A stretch of 64,000 nucleotides of DNA, from contig NZ_JARHTP010000009.1 of assembly GCF_029223485.1 (NCBI RefSeq), forward strand, positions 1-64,000, written 5' to 3'. Position numbers and translations under genes: made by a program. The stretch comes from Streptomyces coacervatus (GTDB taxonomy: Bacteria > Actinomycetota > Actinomycetes > Streptomycetales > Streptomycetaceae). This document shows, one piece after another, positions 1 to 9,109 of this stretch. Below the pieces are notes generated by a model. It made no database searches. It was not told the DNA's origin and saw nothing but the letters and a program-made list of their open reading frames with translations. Position 1 is the stretch's first letter; the number at the start of each line of letters is the position of its first letter.

Positions 1-283
1 ACACCGCTCTCAGTGGAGGCTTCAACGGCCCGGGTCCAGAAAGGCGTCGTAGCCCCGCGCTCGAACAGTCCGGCGCGAGTGTGGTCCCCGCTACTGGAGC
101 TGTTCACAAGGAATTAGGGCCTCCTGGCACTCGATTGGGATCACACCCGCGAGCGACCAAGAGGCCCTGCTGCCTGATATGGGCGACAACTTCGCCCGCC
201 ACTCTCGTGCCGATCCCGGTGAGCGCAGGTTCGAGTACGGCCTGCGGACACAGCCCCCACCGCGATGGTGCGGGAGGCCTGGG
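1..283. other. No recognisable gene
   Basis: Neither strand gives a protein with recognisable family features here. The region is downstream of the minus-strand protease at 284-1138 and probably holds its 3' flank. The left window edge may cut whatever gene lies beyond. Confidence 0.4.
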
Positions 284-1138
284 TCAGTTTCCGTCCTCGT
301 CCTGGGCGCGTTGGTAGAGATTGGCGATGTCATTGTCGAAGTACGCGGCGTAGGAGACGTCGTCCTCGTCGCCGCCGCCTTCATAGCCGCCCAGGACGCC
401 GATGACGGTGCCGGTATGGCTCTTGGGGTCGTAGTCGGTGAGCCAGGGGCTGCCGCTCGTGCCGTCCTCGAAGTCGGTGCACTGGATGCGCAGTTGGTAG
501 TCGCTGAATCTGGTGGTGTGGTTCTGGCAGGAGATCGGGGTGTCACGGCTGGTGGGGTAGCCGGTGATCTTGACTTCGTTGTCGAAGCCGCGGTCTGTGC
601 CGAGCCTGTTGCCGCCCAGGACGTTCTGGATGTTCTTGCCGTCCTTCGGGTCGACCGTGAGGAAGGCGACGTCGAGGTCTTCGTCCTGCGATTTGGCCCA
701 GCGGTCGTCGACTACGACCTTGTTGACCTTCCACAGACCGGTGGGTTCGTCGCCGTTGCGGTAGGCGGGGGCGAAGACCAGGTCGTCCACCGGCTTCCCG
801 GCGTCCGCGTCGAAGGCGCAGTGGGCCGCGGTGATCAGCATGTTCCGTCCGCGGCTCTGCACCACGCTCGCGGTGCAGAAGTGGGCGCCGTGGTCGTCCT
901 TCTCGAAGACCGTGCCGATCCGGGCGTTCTCCTCGGTCCTGCGCGGGGTGTACGCGGTGCCGTCCTGGGCAGGGGCGGTCGCCAACGCGTCCTGGTCCTG
1001 GGGGGCCTGGCCCGGCTCGCCGGACTTGCCGTAGCTGCTGCGCCCGCTGCCTCCGCTCGGATAGGTCTCCTCCGCGGCGTAACCCAGCAGTGCGGCTGCC
1101 CCCACGATGACCAGCGTCAGTGCAATGCCAGCCTTCAT
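284..1138 (-). CDS. Secreted trypsin-like (V8-like) serine protease
   Basis: A 284-residue S1-fold serine endopeptidase, probably exported. The catalytic triad is readable: His106 in LITAAHC, Asp156 in EDLDVAF and Ser228 in GTSGSP, in the order and spacing of the family. Residues 3-21 form a hydrophobic segment after a Lys, consistent with a signal peptide or membrane anchor, followed by a Ser/Gly/Gln-rich linker to about residue 68. The start at MKAGIALT is chosen because it puts the hydrophobic segment at the N-terminus; a start 51 bases upstream (1189) would add 17 non-hydrophobic residues. Nothing adjacent suggests an operon. Substrate is unknown. Confidence 0.85.
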   Translation of the reverse strand: MKAGIALTLVIVGAAALLGYAAEETYPSGGSGRSSYGKSGEPGQAPQDQDALATAPAQDGTAYTPRRTEENARIGTVFEKDDHGAHFCTASVVQSRGRNMLITAAHCAFDADAGKPVDDLVFAPAYRNGDEPTGLWKVNKVVVDDRWAKSQDEDLDVAFLTVDPKDGKNIQNVLGGNRLGTDRGFDNEVKITGYPTSRDTPISCQNHTTRFSDYQLRIQCTDFEDGTSGSPWLTDYDPKSHTGTVIGVLGGYEGGGDEDDVSYAAYFDNDIANLYQRAQDEDGN

Positions 1139-1321
1139 GGAGCGAAACGGTAGCCCAGTCCGGGCATGGTGATCGCCCGGGGGTGGCAAACAGGCTGACA
1201 GGTCCCCCCACCCTGCTCAGGCCCGGAAGTGCTTCGGTCGAAACGCTTCCAACGTCCTACGAAGCTGACTTGCCCGAAGCCGGAGCACCCCATCTGACCT
1301 GCATGGAGCACTCCGAGCCGC

Positions 1322-1462
1322 CACACGTGGGCGTGGTTCAGAAGCGGATACGACGGCGAGACGTTCACCAACTCCGGCCGGCTCGACATCGACCATGTCG
1401 TGCCCCTCCACCTTCGCCAACGACCTCCAAGATCTGTGCCAGAGCCCAAATGGCGCCGCCGT
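1322..1462 (+). pseudogene. Remnant of a secreted HNH (DUF1524-type) nuclease
   Basis: One frame reads a YDGETFTNSGRLDIDHVVPL stretch, which matches the core of the HNH/DUF1524 extracellular nucleases common in Streptomyces (pattern Y-DG-x-T...DIDHVVPL). Directly after it, in another frame, comes TFANDL, which in intact homologues lies some 15-25 residues further on (FANDL before the N-x-x-KGD motif). So the internal segment appears deleted with loss of frame. The active-site His-Asp-His region survives only in part. This is family knowledge applied by eye, without an alignment. Confidence 0.45.
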
Positions 1463-1550
1463 AGCCACACCCTTGCAGGCGCGGGTGCTGCGTACAGCGG
1501 GATTTCGCTGGTGGAGCAGGGGTCCGCACGGACAGCGGCCGCCCCGGCGT

Positions 1551-2609
1551 TCAGTGCGGTGCGGACAGCCACAGGCTGAGCCATCCGAAGGCCGCGGGGT
1601 ACTCCGCCGACCAGGTGTTGTAGTTGTGCCCGCCGCTGGGCAGCACCAGCGTGCGGACCTCCACCGGGGTGACCCTGGCGGCCGCTTGGAACGTCTCGAT
1701 GTACGACAGCGGACTGAGCCGGTCCTCTCGCGAGGTGGCCAGGAAGAGCCTGACGCGGGCCTTGGTGTGGCGCACGAGGTACGTCGGGCTGTTGAGCCTG
1801 CGCACGGCCGGGTCGGGAAGGACGGACTCGTCGCCGGTCAGCGGATCGGGGTCGAGGGCGGCGCCCGCCCCAAAGACCTTCGGGAACTGCAGGGGCAGTT
1901 TCGCGGCGCAGAACCCGCCGGTCGAAAAACCCATCAGGCCCCAGCCCCGCGGGCCCGGCAGCGTGCGGAATTTGTGGCTGACGAGATCCGGGACGTCGGC
2001 CGCCATCCAGGTCGCCACCTTGCGGTTAGGCAGGTCGCTGCCGTCAGTGTCCACGCTGCCCGGGTTGACCACCGGCATCACAAGGATGAAGGGGTGCACC
2101 TTGTTCTGCTTCAGCAGATCCACGAAGGCGCCCGGCATACCGCCATGCTCCAGCCAGGACTGGGGTGAACCCGGGACACCGTGCAGCAGCATGATGACCG
2201 GGAACCGTTTCTTCGCGTAGGCAGCCTGGTCGTACTGCGGCGGTGTCCACACGAGCACCTCACCGGACAGCGCGGATCGCCGGCCGTGGAAATACGTGTC
2301 CAGTACGCCGCCCTTGGTGCTCTTGCTGAACTTCGCCCGGTGGACCGGAGGCCCAGGCATCGCGACCGCGTTGGTGTTCGCGTTGCCGAGCAGGTCGTCC
2401 CAGGACGCATACAGGCCGTAGCTGTTGTTGATCCAAGTGGCCACTACGGCGATGGCCGTGAGCTGACACAGGCCGATCATGACGGCGTGCACCAGCCAGC
2501 GCACCGCTCTGGGCCCGCGCACCTTCGGCCACAGCGCAATCGCGCCGACCATCATCAGGGCCGTCGCGACGATGAGTACAGCGAAGAACGGCGTGCTGGT
2601 CAGGGACAC
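1551..2609 (-). CDS. Membrane-anchored alpha/beta-hydrolase esterase
   Basis: A 352-residue protein with two N-terminal transmembrane segments (about residues 5-27 and 37-60) and a C-terminal esterase domain of the esterase D / antigen 85-like superfamily. The nucleophile elbow GFSTGG is visible, preceded by an HG motif in MLLHGVPGSPQSW; a late GGHN carries the probable catalytic His. The GTG start at 2609 is preferred because GGGAGG lies about 6 nt upstream; the ATG at 2639 lies upstream of that ribosome site. Topology suggests the catalytic domain faces outside. The substrate cannot be read from the sequence; cell-envelope esters are possible. Confidence 0.8.
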   Translation of the reverse strand: MSLTSTPFFAVLIVATALMMVGAIALWPKVRGPRAVRWLVHAVMIGLCQLTAIAVVATWINNSYGLYASWDDLLGNANTNAVAMPGPPVHRAKFSKSTKGGVLDTYFHGRRSALSGEVLVWTPPQYDQAAYAKKRFPVIMLLHGVPGSPQSWLEHGGMPGAFVDLLKQNKVHPFILVMPVVNPGSVDTDGSDLPNRKVATWMAADVPDLVSHKFRTLPGPRGWGLMGFSTGGFCAAKLPLQFPKVFGAGAALDPDPLTGDESVLPDPAVRRLNSPTYLVRHTKARVRLFLATSREDRLSPLSYIETFQAAARVTPVEVRTLVLPSGGHNYNTWSAEYPAAFGWLSLWLSAPH

Positions 2610-2927
2610 ACAACCACCTCCCGATACCACCTTGCCCACGACCTACTGAGCAAGAGGGATCTCCACGATCAACGGTTCCTTGCCGACATGCGGCGAAGTG
2701 AGGGTCAGGGCCCCTCGGAGAATCGCTCGTATACGTGCGTGGCGAGTCGAAGGAGCGGACGGAGGTTCCGACAGCCGCGCCGGCCGCGGGTTTCTGGGCC
2801 TGCCTTCTCTGCCACCGGAACGAACGCCGTCCCGTCTCCGGCCCAGGTCTGGTCACCCATGTGGTCCGCCACCGCCTTGGCCAACTCCCTGCCTGCAGAG
2901 GGGCCTTGGCCCCAATCGAGCGATGGT

Positions 2928-4925
2928 CTACTTCTTGGCCGACGTGGGCGAGCAGTCGTACACACGGAACCTCTCGTGGGGCATGCGTGTGCAGTGGCCG
3001 CGTACCCAGTCCGCGGCGGCGCGGCCCGGGGTGGTGGGCGCGCCGCCAAGGACGACGTAACGCAGCCGGCCGGTGGCGATCAGGTTGCGGAACTCGGCGC
3101 TGGTGGGCGTGGGCGCGGCGCCCGTGAAGCCGCCCATGGGGAGCACCTTGGCGCCCGCGAAGAGGATGTAGGGCGAGGCCGAGCGCCAACTGGTTGTCGC
3201 GAAGACGAAGGTGGCATGGCCCTGGCGGGCCCTCATGGCGGCCAGGAAACGCTGCTCCTCGCGGGTGAGTGCCGTCCGCTCGGAGTACCTGATCGTGTGC
3301 TTGTGCGGTTCCGTCGCGCGAGGGGAGCCGTCCCCCCAGGCCGGGCCCTGCGTCGCTGCGCGGGCCGTGGCCCGGTGACGCTTGTGGTGGTGCCAGGTGG
3401 AGACCGGCCCGGCCGCGCCCATGCCCGAGTGGCCGTACTTGGAGTCCAGGACCGCCGACGCCCAGGCGGCGGATGGCAGCAGCATGCCCACGATGACCGC
3501 CCCCACGCCCAGCACCGCGATCCGGGACCGCGCCCGCTCGCCGGTGGTGCGCGACAGCATGAGCAGCAACAGGCCCCCGGCCCCCACAAGGGTCGCGACG
3601 GGCGCCAGCCACGGCAGGAACGAGTATCGCGTCGCGATGAACGCCGACCACGCCACGGTGCTCACCACCGCCGTCGGCAGCGCCCACGAGCGGGCCCGGT
3701 CGCCGCGCCGCCAAGCGCGCCAGAACTGCACGATGCCGCCGCCGAACAGCGCGGCGAGCGGCACTGCCACCACTCCCATGTAGTAGGTGTGGGCGCCGAC
3801 TGCGCCGGCGCTGAAGACCAGGAAGTACAGGGCCAGCCACACGCCCCACAGCAGGAAGCCCGCCCGCAGCGGATCCGTGCGGTGCCTGCCGCGCAGCCAT
3901 ACCAGCCCGCACACCACGGAGAGCGCGGCCACCGGGTACAGCCAGCCGACCTGGGAGGCCAGCGACGGGCCGAACATCTTGGCCCACATGGCGGCGGGCC
4001 GGCCCTCACCGCCGGAGGGCGCCGGTGCGGTGCCGGCCATGGTCGTGGCGGAGACGCTTCCGGTGGCCTTGGCACTGATGCCGAGGCCGGCGAAACGATT
4101 GAGGAAGTTGTATCCGATCACCTGACTGAACGCCGAGTTGTCGGTCGTACCGTCGATGAACGGCCGGTCCTGTGCCGGAGTCAGGGCCACCAGGACCATC
4201 CAGGACGCCGACGCCGCGATGCACACCGCCGCGGCCGTCCCCAGGTGGGCAAGTCGGCGGCGCAGCGTCGACGGCGCCGACACCAGGTAGACCAGCCCGA
4301 GGGCGGGAAGCACCGCCCAGGCTTCCAGCATCTTGGCCTGGAAGCCGAGGCCGACCCAGAGCCCGGCCATGAGGAGCGGACGCAACCGGGCCTCACGGGC
4401 GGCGCGCAGCGTGGCATTCGCGGCCAGCAGAACGCACAGGGTGAACGCGGGGTCCTCGACCTCTGTGCGGAACATTCCCGCGACCACGGGAGTCAGTGTG
4501 AAGGCGCCGGCGGCGAGGAGTCCCGCGCTTTCCCCCGCCCACCGGCGCACGGCGCGGTGCAGCACGGCGACGCCGAGGACGCCCTCGATCACCTGCGGCA
4601 GTGTCAGAGCCCACGAATGGAACCCGAAGATCCGCGCGGAGAGGGCCTGCGGCCAGAGGAAACCCGGGAGCTTGTCGATGGTGATCGTGTTGTTCGGGTC
4701 GAACGAGCCGAAAAGGAAGCCCTTCCAGCTCTCCGTCATGCTGCGCGCGGTCTCGGAGTAGAACGCGTGGTAAGTGCTGTGCTGGATGTCCCAGGTGAAC
4801 AGCACCGCCGCCGCCAGCATGATCGCCCACCAGGCCAGTCTGGCGTTGATCCCCTTCCTGCGCGCAGGCGGCGGTCCACCCGTGCGCTGGACCGACCTGA
4901 TGAGCTCTGCGGTGGTGGCCCCCAT
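2928..4925 (-). CDS. ArnT/PMT-like GT-C membrane glycosyltransferase
   Basis: A polytopic protein of 665 residues with roughly a dozen hydrophobic segments. The first outer loop holds FDPNNTITIDKLPGF, the Asp-containing motif of dolichol-phosphate-mannose and ArnT-like GT-C transferases (usually N-x-x-N-T-I-T-x-D-K-P-P-G-F). Such enzymes move a sugar from a polyprenyl-phosphate donor to a protein or envelope acceptor outside the membrane. The C-terminal 180 residues are soluble and contain a proposed sugar-binding fold (FATTSWRSASPYILFAGAKVLPMGGF). The start at MGATTAEL is chosen because an AAAGGG precedes it; an upstream ATG (4967) would add 14 residues. The acceptor is unknown. Confidence 0.85.
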   Translation of the reverse strand: MGATTAELIRSVQRTGGPPPARRKGINARLAWWAIMLAAAVLFTWDIQHSTYHAFYSETARSMTESWKGFLFGSFDPNNTITIDKLPGFLWPQALSARIFGFHSWALTLPQVIEGVLGVAVLHRAVRRWAGESAGLLAAGAFTLTPVVAGMFRTEVEDPAFTLCVLLAANATLRAAREARLRPLLMAGLWVGLGFQAKMLEAWAVLPALGLVYLVSAPSTLRRRLAHLGTAAAVCIAASASWMVLVALTPAQDRPFIDGTTDNSAFSQVIGYNFLNRFAGLGISAKATGSVSATTMAGTAPAPSGGEGRPAAMWAKMFGPSLASQVGWLYPVAALSVVCGLVWLRGRHRTDPLRAGFLLWGVWLALYFLVFSAGAVGAHTYYMGVVAVPLAALFGGGIVQFWRAWRRGDRARSWALPTAVVSTVAWSAFIATRYSFLPWLAPVATLVGAGGLLLLMLSRTTGERARSRIAVLGVGAVIVGMLLPSAAWASAVLDSKYGHSGMGAAGPVSTWHHHKRHRATARAATQGPAWGDGSPRATEPHKHTIRYSERTALTREEQRFLAAMRARQGHATFVFATTSWRSASPYILFAGAKVLPMGGFTGAAPTPTSAEFRNLIATGRLRYVVLGGAPTTPGRAAADWVRGHCTRMPHERFRVYDCSPTSAKK

Positions 4926-5230
4926 GGACGACCCTTTCCAAATGCGCGTCAGCCGTACGACGTGCAAGATGGCGAGGGCGCCGCTCGGGATGCACGGGAC
5001 CGGTTCTCATTCAGGTGAGAATCAGGTGTGCTGCCCTGACTTTGCTGGGATGTGTGGGCCTGGCCACCCGGCGGTGCAGATACCGCCTCACCAGCCCGTT
5101 CGCCCGCTGCACCAACCGGCTCGGGATGCTGCTGAACGTCACCGCGCCGACCCTGGCCGGCTGGACGGGAGCACCACTTGCACGCACTGGTGGACGGAGC
5201 CGTTGCGTCCGGTAGCGCAGCAGGTGAGCG
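4926..5230. other. Intergenic region between divergent genes
   Basis: About 300 bases between the glycosyltransferase start and the kinase start. It should contain the promoters of both divergent genes. No palindrome or RNA gene stood out; short ORFs here lack protein-like features. Confidence 0.4.
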
Positions 5231-6931
5231 ATGTCATCGGCGCCAACTAAGCTCCCGCCCATGAGTGAGGCAGATAGAGGTCCCGCCAGACGAGTCGTCG
5301 ACGGGCGCTTCGAGTTGGAGGCCCGCCTCGGCGGCGGTGGGATGGGCACGGTCTGGCGAGCCAGGGACCTGGTTCTGCACCGGTTCGTGGCGGTCAAGGA
5401 GGTCCGCCCGCCCGACCGGGACCTCGCAGAGTACGACCCCGACAGTGCACGGATGCTGCGCGAACGCGTCCTGCGCGAGGCTCGGGCCCTGGCCCGGATC
5501 GACCATCCGAACGTCGTCACCATCCACCACATAGTCGACGGCGGCGAAGGCACGTACCCGTGGCTCGTGATGGAGCTGGTCGCCGGAGGCTCTCTGGCCG
5601 ACCGCCTGGCCCGTGGACCCATGCGCCCGGCCGAGGCCGCACGGATCGGCCGCGGCGTGCTCGCGGCGCTGACCGCGGCGCACGACGCCGGCATCCAGCA
5701 CCGGGACGTCAAACCCGCCAACGTCCTGCTCCGGCCCGACGGGCGACCCGTCCTCACCGACTTCGGCATCGCCGCGATCCGCGAGACGACCAACCTCACC
5801 GCCACCGGCTCCATCATCGGCACGGCCGACTTCATGGCACCCGAGCGCATAACCGGCAACGAGGGCGGAGCCGCCTCCGACCTGTGGTCCCTTGCGATGA
5901 TGCTGTACACCGCCGTCGAGGGCCGCCACCCATTGCGCCGGGGCACCACCCTGGCCACCCTCGCCGCGGTCCTCCACGAGGACGTCCCGCCACCGACGCA
6001 AGCCGGACCCCTGGGCGCCGTCCTGATGGATGTCCTCGTACGAGACCCTGCGGCGCGCCTGTCCGCCGCCGTGCTCGACCGACGCCTGGCCGAGATCGAG
6101 GCGGATCCGATCGGACACGCGAGCACGCGGGACGAGCCGACCTCGTACCAGCTGACCCCGCCGGCGCCCCCGTCCACCCCGACGACCCACCCGGGGAACC
6201 TCGCTTCCCCGACCACCTTCGTCCCCTACGGCGGCGCTCCGGCGGGCGTGCCCACTGCCCCTGCGACCGCACCTCGCCGACGCGGTCCCGCCCGGCCCGT
6301 CCTGCTCAGCCTCTCGGGAACCTCGCTTGTCGGGGTCCTCGCCGTGTTGTGGTGGGTGCTGCCCCTGGGCGGCAACGACTCCGCGGGCGCGGGCGGCTCG
6401 CCCTCCACCGCGACCAGCTCTCCGGGTGCCACTCCCGTCTCCCGGAAGTCGCAGGACTCCGAGACACTGTCCGCGAACACGGACATGCTCACTCCGGATC
6501 ACATCCGCACGGCCATCAAGGCGATCGAGAAGGAGACCGGCGGCAAGCGGTTCGGCGACTTCACTGTCTACTCGGACTACGTGTCGGCGGAGGTGATGGT
6601 CAACGGCAGCAAGGTCGCGTACGAGACCTACACCTACCGCCCGGGCAAAGGCGTGGAGAAAGGCATCATCGCCGGCAGCCTGGACAGCCTGGAGAAGCCC
6701 TTCACTCCCGAACTCTTCAACTGGGACAAGGTCCCCGCGCTCATGAAAGAGGCGGACAAGAAGCTCAACGTCAAGGACCCGGAGAACCGGTACGTCGTGG
6801 TGATGATGCCCAACGCCTTCTACCCCGAGTTCGGTATGGGGATCTACCTCAGCGACAAGTACAGCCGGGCGGGATATCTGAGGACTGACACCAAGGGCAA
6901 GGTCGTCGACGTGAACCCCGCCGAGAACTGA
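5231..6931 (+). CDS. Receptor-type Ser/Thr protein kinase (Pkn family)
   Basis: A 566-residue Hanks-type kinase with an extracellular C-terminal domain. Visible are the Gly-rich loop LGGGGMGTVW (33-42), ATP-binding Lys56 in VAVKEV, the catalytic loop HRDVKPAN (157-164), the metal-binding DFG (177-179) and the GTADFMAPE activation segment. A Pro/Thr-rich linker (about 300-350) leads to one transmembrane helix (about 356-378), then about 185 residues outside with no repeated PASTA motifs. The start at 5231 follows AGGTGAG; an ATG at 5261 in the same frame is a good alternative, since homology usually begins near the VVDGRFELE segment. The ligand and targets are unknown. Confidence 0.9.
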   Translation: MSSAPTKLPPMSEADRGPARRVVDGRFELEARLGGGGMGTVWRARDLVLHRFVAVKEVRPPDRDLAEYDPDSARMLRERVLREARALARIDHPNVVTIHHIVDGGEGTYPWLVMELVAGGSLADRLARGPMRPAEAARIGRGVLAALTAAHDAGIQHRDVKPANVLLRPDGRPVLTDFGIAAIRETTNLTATGSIIGTADFMAPERITGNEGGAASDLWSLAMMLYTAVEGRHPLRRGTTLATLAAVLHEDVPPPTQAGPLGAVLMDVLVRDPAARLSAAVLDRRLAEIEADPIGHASTRDEPTSYQLTPPAPPSTPTTHPGNLASPTTFVPYGGAPAGVPTAPATAPRRRGPARPVLLSLSGTSLVGVLAVLWWVLPLGGNDSAGAGGSPSTATSSPGATPVSRKSQDSETLSANTDMLTPDHIRTAIKAIEKETGGKRFGDFTVYSDYVSAEVMVNGSKVAYETYTYRPGKGVEKGIIAGSLDSLEKPFTPELFNWDKVPALMKEADKKLNVKDPENRYVVVMMPNAFYPEFGMGIYLSDKYSRAGYLRTDTKGKVVDVNPAEN

Positions 6932-7244
6932 GCGGGGAAGAGTCCGGCGCTGACCCACACCGATGTGCGCGACGGCCCGGCGGCGGCGCCCCGCGCCGTG
7001 TCGTGAATCAGCTCAGTGGTCGGTCGCCCGCTCACGGGTCGGCGAGGTCCTGGCTTCCACGGCCGAGACCGGGCAAGACCCCGCTCCGGCCCTACAGGCG
7101 GTTCGTCGGAGCGCCTGTCGAACACCGACGGCGAGCCCGCCCTGCCTCATCAGTGACCCTCATCGAGACCCGTCGCGTGGAACCACGAAGGTGCCAGGCA
7201 CACTCTGCGTGTTGTAGTCCCTCTGACACGAGAATGAGCCATAC
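6932..7244. other. Intergenic, no gene recognised
   Basis: Some 310 bases between the kinase and terD. It presumably carries the terD promoter. No clear terminator hairpin, RNA gene or protein fragment was recognised. Confidence 0.35.
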
Positions 7245-7829
7245 ATGATCACGCTCACCAAGGAAGACGGCCCCGCAGACCTGGACGGAGTGACGCACCT
7301 GTCCATCGGGGTTTCCTGGGATCCCACGGCCGGCAGCAGCGGCGGAATGCTGGGCAAGCTGCGCCGCAAGAAGGGCACCGACCTCGACCTGATAGCCATC
7401 GCCCTGCAGGGCGGGGACCCGGTCCGCCTCGCGGGTCTCGACTCGCTCGACCCCATGGGCAACGGCTCGTTGGTCCACAGCGGCGACAACCAGACCGGGC
7501 ACGGGGACGGCGACGACGAGACGGTGACCGTCGAGTTCGCCCGTATCCCGCCCAACATCACAGCGATCGTGTTCGTCGCCGCCGCGTACAAGAAGGGCAG
7601 TTCCTTCCAGCTGGCGCGCAACATCAGCTTCAAGGTCTACGACGCGACGGGGGGTAGCTCTCAGCAGGTCGCCGACATCTGGCCGAGTCTGCTCACGAAG
7701 GACAACGGCTGCGCCGTGGCCAAGGCGATGCGGGTCGGCGGCAGTTGGAAGCTCGAAGTGATCAACGTGACGGGCAAGATCAAGCAGGGGGACGAGCATG
7801 CCCTGATGCGTTTTGCTGTCAGCAAGTAG
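7245..7829 (+). CDS. TerD-family stress protein
   Basis: A 194-residue TerD/CABP protein. Family marks are the N-terminal VTHLSIGVSWDP, the DLDLIAIAL acidic strand (Ca-binding Asp residues), SGDNQTGHGDGDDETVTVEF with the second Ca-site acidic cluster, and the terminal ALMRFAVSK strand. TerD proteins bind calcium and belong to the Ter stress-response network linked to tellurite and phage resistance; Streptomyces carries many copies. The usual terA/B/C/E neighbours are absent, so this is a solitary copy. The loop GKLRRKKG after the first strand is characteristic of the larger streptomycete TerD paralogues. It sits next to a zinc-ribbon gene. Confidence 0.92.
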   Translation: MITLTKEDGPADLDGVTHLSIGVSWDPTAGSSGGMLGKLRRKKGTDLDLIAIALQGGDPVRLAGLDSLDPMGNGSLVHSGDNQTGHGDGDDETVTVEFARIPPNITAIVFVAAAYKKGSSFQLARNISFKVYDATGGSSQQVADIWPSLLTKDNGCAVAKAMRVGGSWKLEVINVTGKIKQGDEHALMRFAVSK

Positions 7830-8152
7830 TACGTCCCTGGGGCTCGGCACTGGTTTGCTGACTGGTCCGCGGGAACAGGTCCAGGCAGCCGGCAGGGCGA
7901 CCGGCAGGTCCAGCGGCAGGAGCGCACGGAAGAGCAGTTGGACGGGCATCGGGGCGTAGCCACCTGACCCTGGTGATCGGCAGTGACTGGTCGAGCGGCA
8001 CCACCTGCCCCGGCAACTCGTCCTCGCCGGCGCCCGCCGACACGAAGGCCGCCGTCTCCCCAAGGTCAGGCATACGCAGCCGCGAGTAGCAAGCCCGACT
8101 TCGACGCGTGAATCGCTGACGAGAAAACGGAGGCCCGCAACCGAGGAGCGTG
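7830..8152. other. Intergenic, possible degraded ORF on minus strand
   Basis: A minus-strand frame at 7819-8073 gives 84 residues starting MPDLGETAAFVSAG with mildly protein-like composition, but it overlaps the end of terD and has no recognisable family or ribosome site. It is left as a possible gene scar. Otherwise nothing is seen between the convergent terD and zinc-ribbon genes. Confidence 0.3.
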
Positions 8153-8812
8153 CTATCGCCGCGTGCCGCAACCCGGGCAGAATGCCGCGCCGTCCGGCAC
8201 GACGGTGGAGCAGGAGGTGCACTGGGTGGACTGGGCCAGGTGGTAGCCGCAGCCGGAGCAGTAGGCGGCTCCGTGGGTCTCGGTCCGGCATTGGGGGCAG
8301 ACCAACTGCCGGGGCGTGGTGGGGTCGTAGGTCTGGCCGGCCTGCTGTCCTACGGCGTACGCCCGCTGGGAGGCCATGTCGTTGAGACCGCGCTGCTGGG
8401 CTGCCATGGCCTCCGCCGCGGTGTCCGGTGCGCAGTGCAGACACAGTCCCTGTGCTGCGTTCCAGCAGCGTCCGCAGACGTAGTTCGTACAGCGCGCACA
8501 GCGGTTGAAATGACCCTGCGCGTTGGTGATCGCCCGCTGGAAGGCACTGTCGCGGGCCTGCCCCCAACCCGCCCCCGCAAGCCCGTCGGCGGCGGACGTG
8601 ACCCCCCTGCCCGCACTGCCCAGCAGGCTCCAAGCCATGTCGACGCCCTTGCCGAGCCAGGTGGCGGCCCGCTCACCGGCGTACGCCTCGAACGGCGAAC
8701 GCCAGGTGTCATAGCAGCGAGAGCAGGAGAACTCGAACTGGAAACCGGCCCCGGTGCCGTTTCGCTCGCACAAGTCACGGTAGTTGTTGCTGAAGTAGAT
8801 CTCGCTGCTCAT
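8153..8812 (-). CDS. Double zinc-ribbon protein
   Basis: A 219-residue protein with many paired cysteines. Near the N-terminus CSRC and further on CARCTNYVCGRCW...CLHC form one metal-binding cluster; the C-terminus carries CPQC-x8-YCSGCG and CTSC-x9-FCPGCG, a double zinc ribbon of the kind seen in stress-related and TerD-associated proteins. The centre is Ala-rich and probably helical. The start at MSSEIYFSN has a GGGGGG stretch about 6 nt upstream; longer versions are not protein-like. It is convergent with terD. Function is not known; the ribbons suggest protein or nucleic-acid interaction. Confidence 0.8.
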   Translation of the reverse strand: MSSEIYFSNNYRDLCERNGTGAGFQFEFSCSRCYDTWRSPFEAYAGERAATWLGKGVDMAWSLLGSAGRGVTSAADGLAGAGWGQARDSAFQRAITNAQGHFNRCARCTNYVCGRCWNAAQGLCLHCAPDTAAEAMAAQQRGLNDMASQRAYAVGQQAGQTYDPTTPRQLVCPQCRTETHGAAYCSGCGYHLAQSTQCTSCSTVVPDGAAFCPGCGTRR

Positions 8813-9056
8813 GTGGTCCCCCCACAGTTCAGGCCGTCGGCACCCCTGCCCTACGACGCTGGCGGAAGGGTACTGGTTCTCGCCATCGGCCGGGCGCTCG
8901 GGTGCTGCCGGAGTTGTACAGTTGCGCAACGCAGCAATCATGGCTGCGGGTGCGGCTGTCATTCCTCGGCTGAGCGGCGCGACCACGGGAGAGCCTGGCG
9001 CTCCGGCGTTGATCTGCAGGAACGGGGTTCATGGCCGCGCCTGTTGTTGAGCCGTG

Positions 9057-9083
9057 GGCCCGGACGTCGTCCGTATCCGGGCC
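9057..9083 (-). terminator. Hairpin downstream of the lasso operon
   Basis: Arms GGCCCGGA and TCCGGGCC are perfect inverted repeats separated by 11 bases, placed 27 bases past the stop of the lasso transporter. No U-tract follows, as is common for Streptomyces terminators. Confidence 0.5.
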
Positions 9084-9109
9084 GGCTGGGGTGCGGGGAC
9101 GGCACTGCT

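Noticed and set aside
2181..5018. A 945-codon open frame on the plus strand
   Set aside because: Shadow of the glycosyltransferase and esterase genes; no recognisable domain.
7819..8073. Minus-strand 84-codon frame after terD
   Set aside because: Overlaps the terD end, no ribosome site and no recognisable family; kept only as a possible scar in the gap entry.
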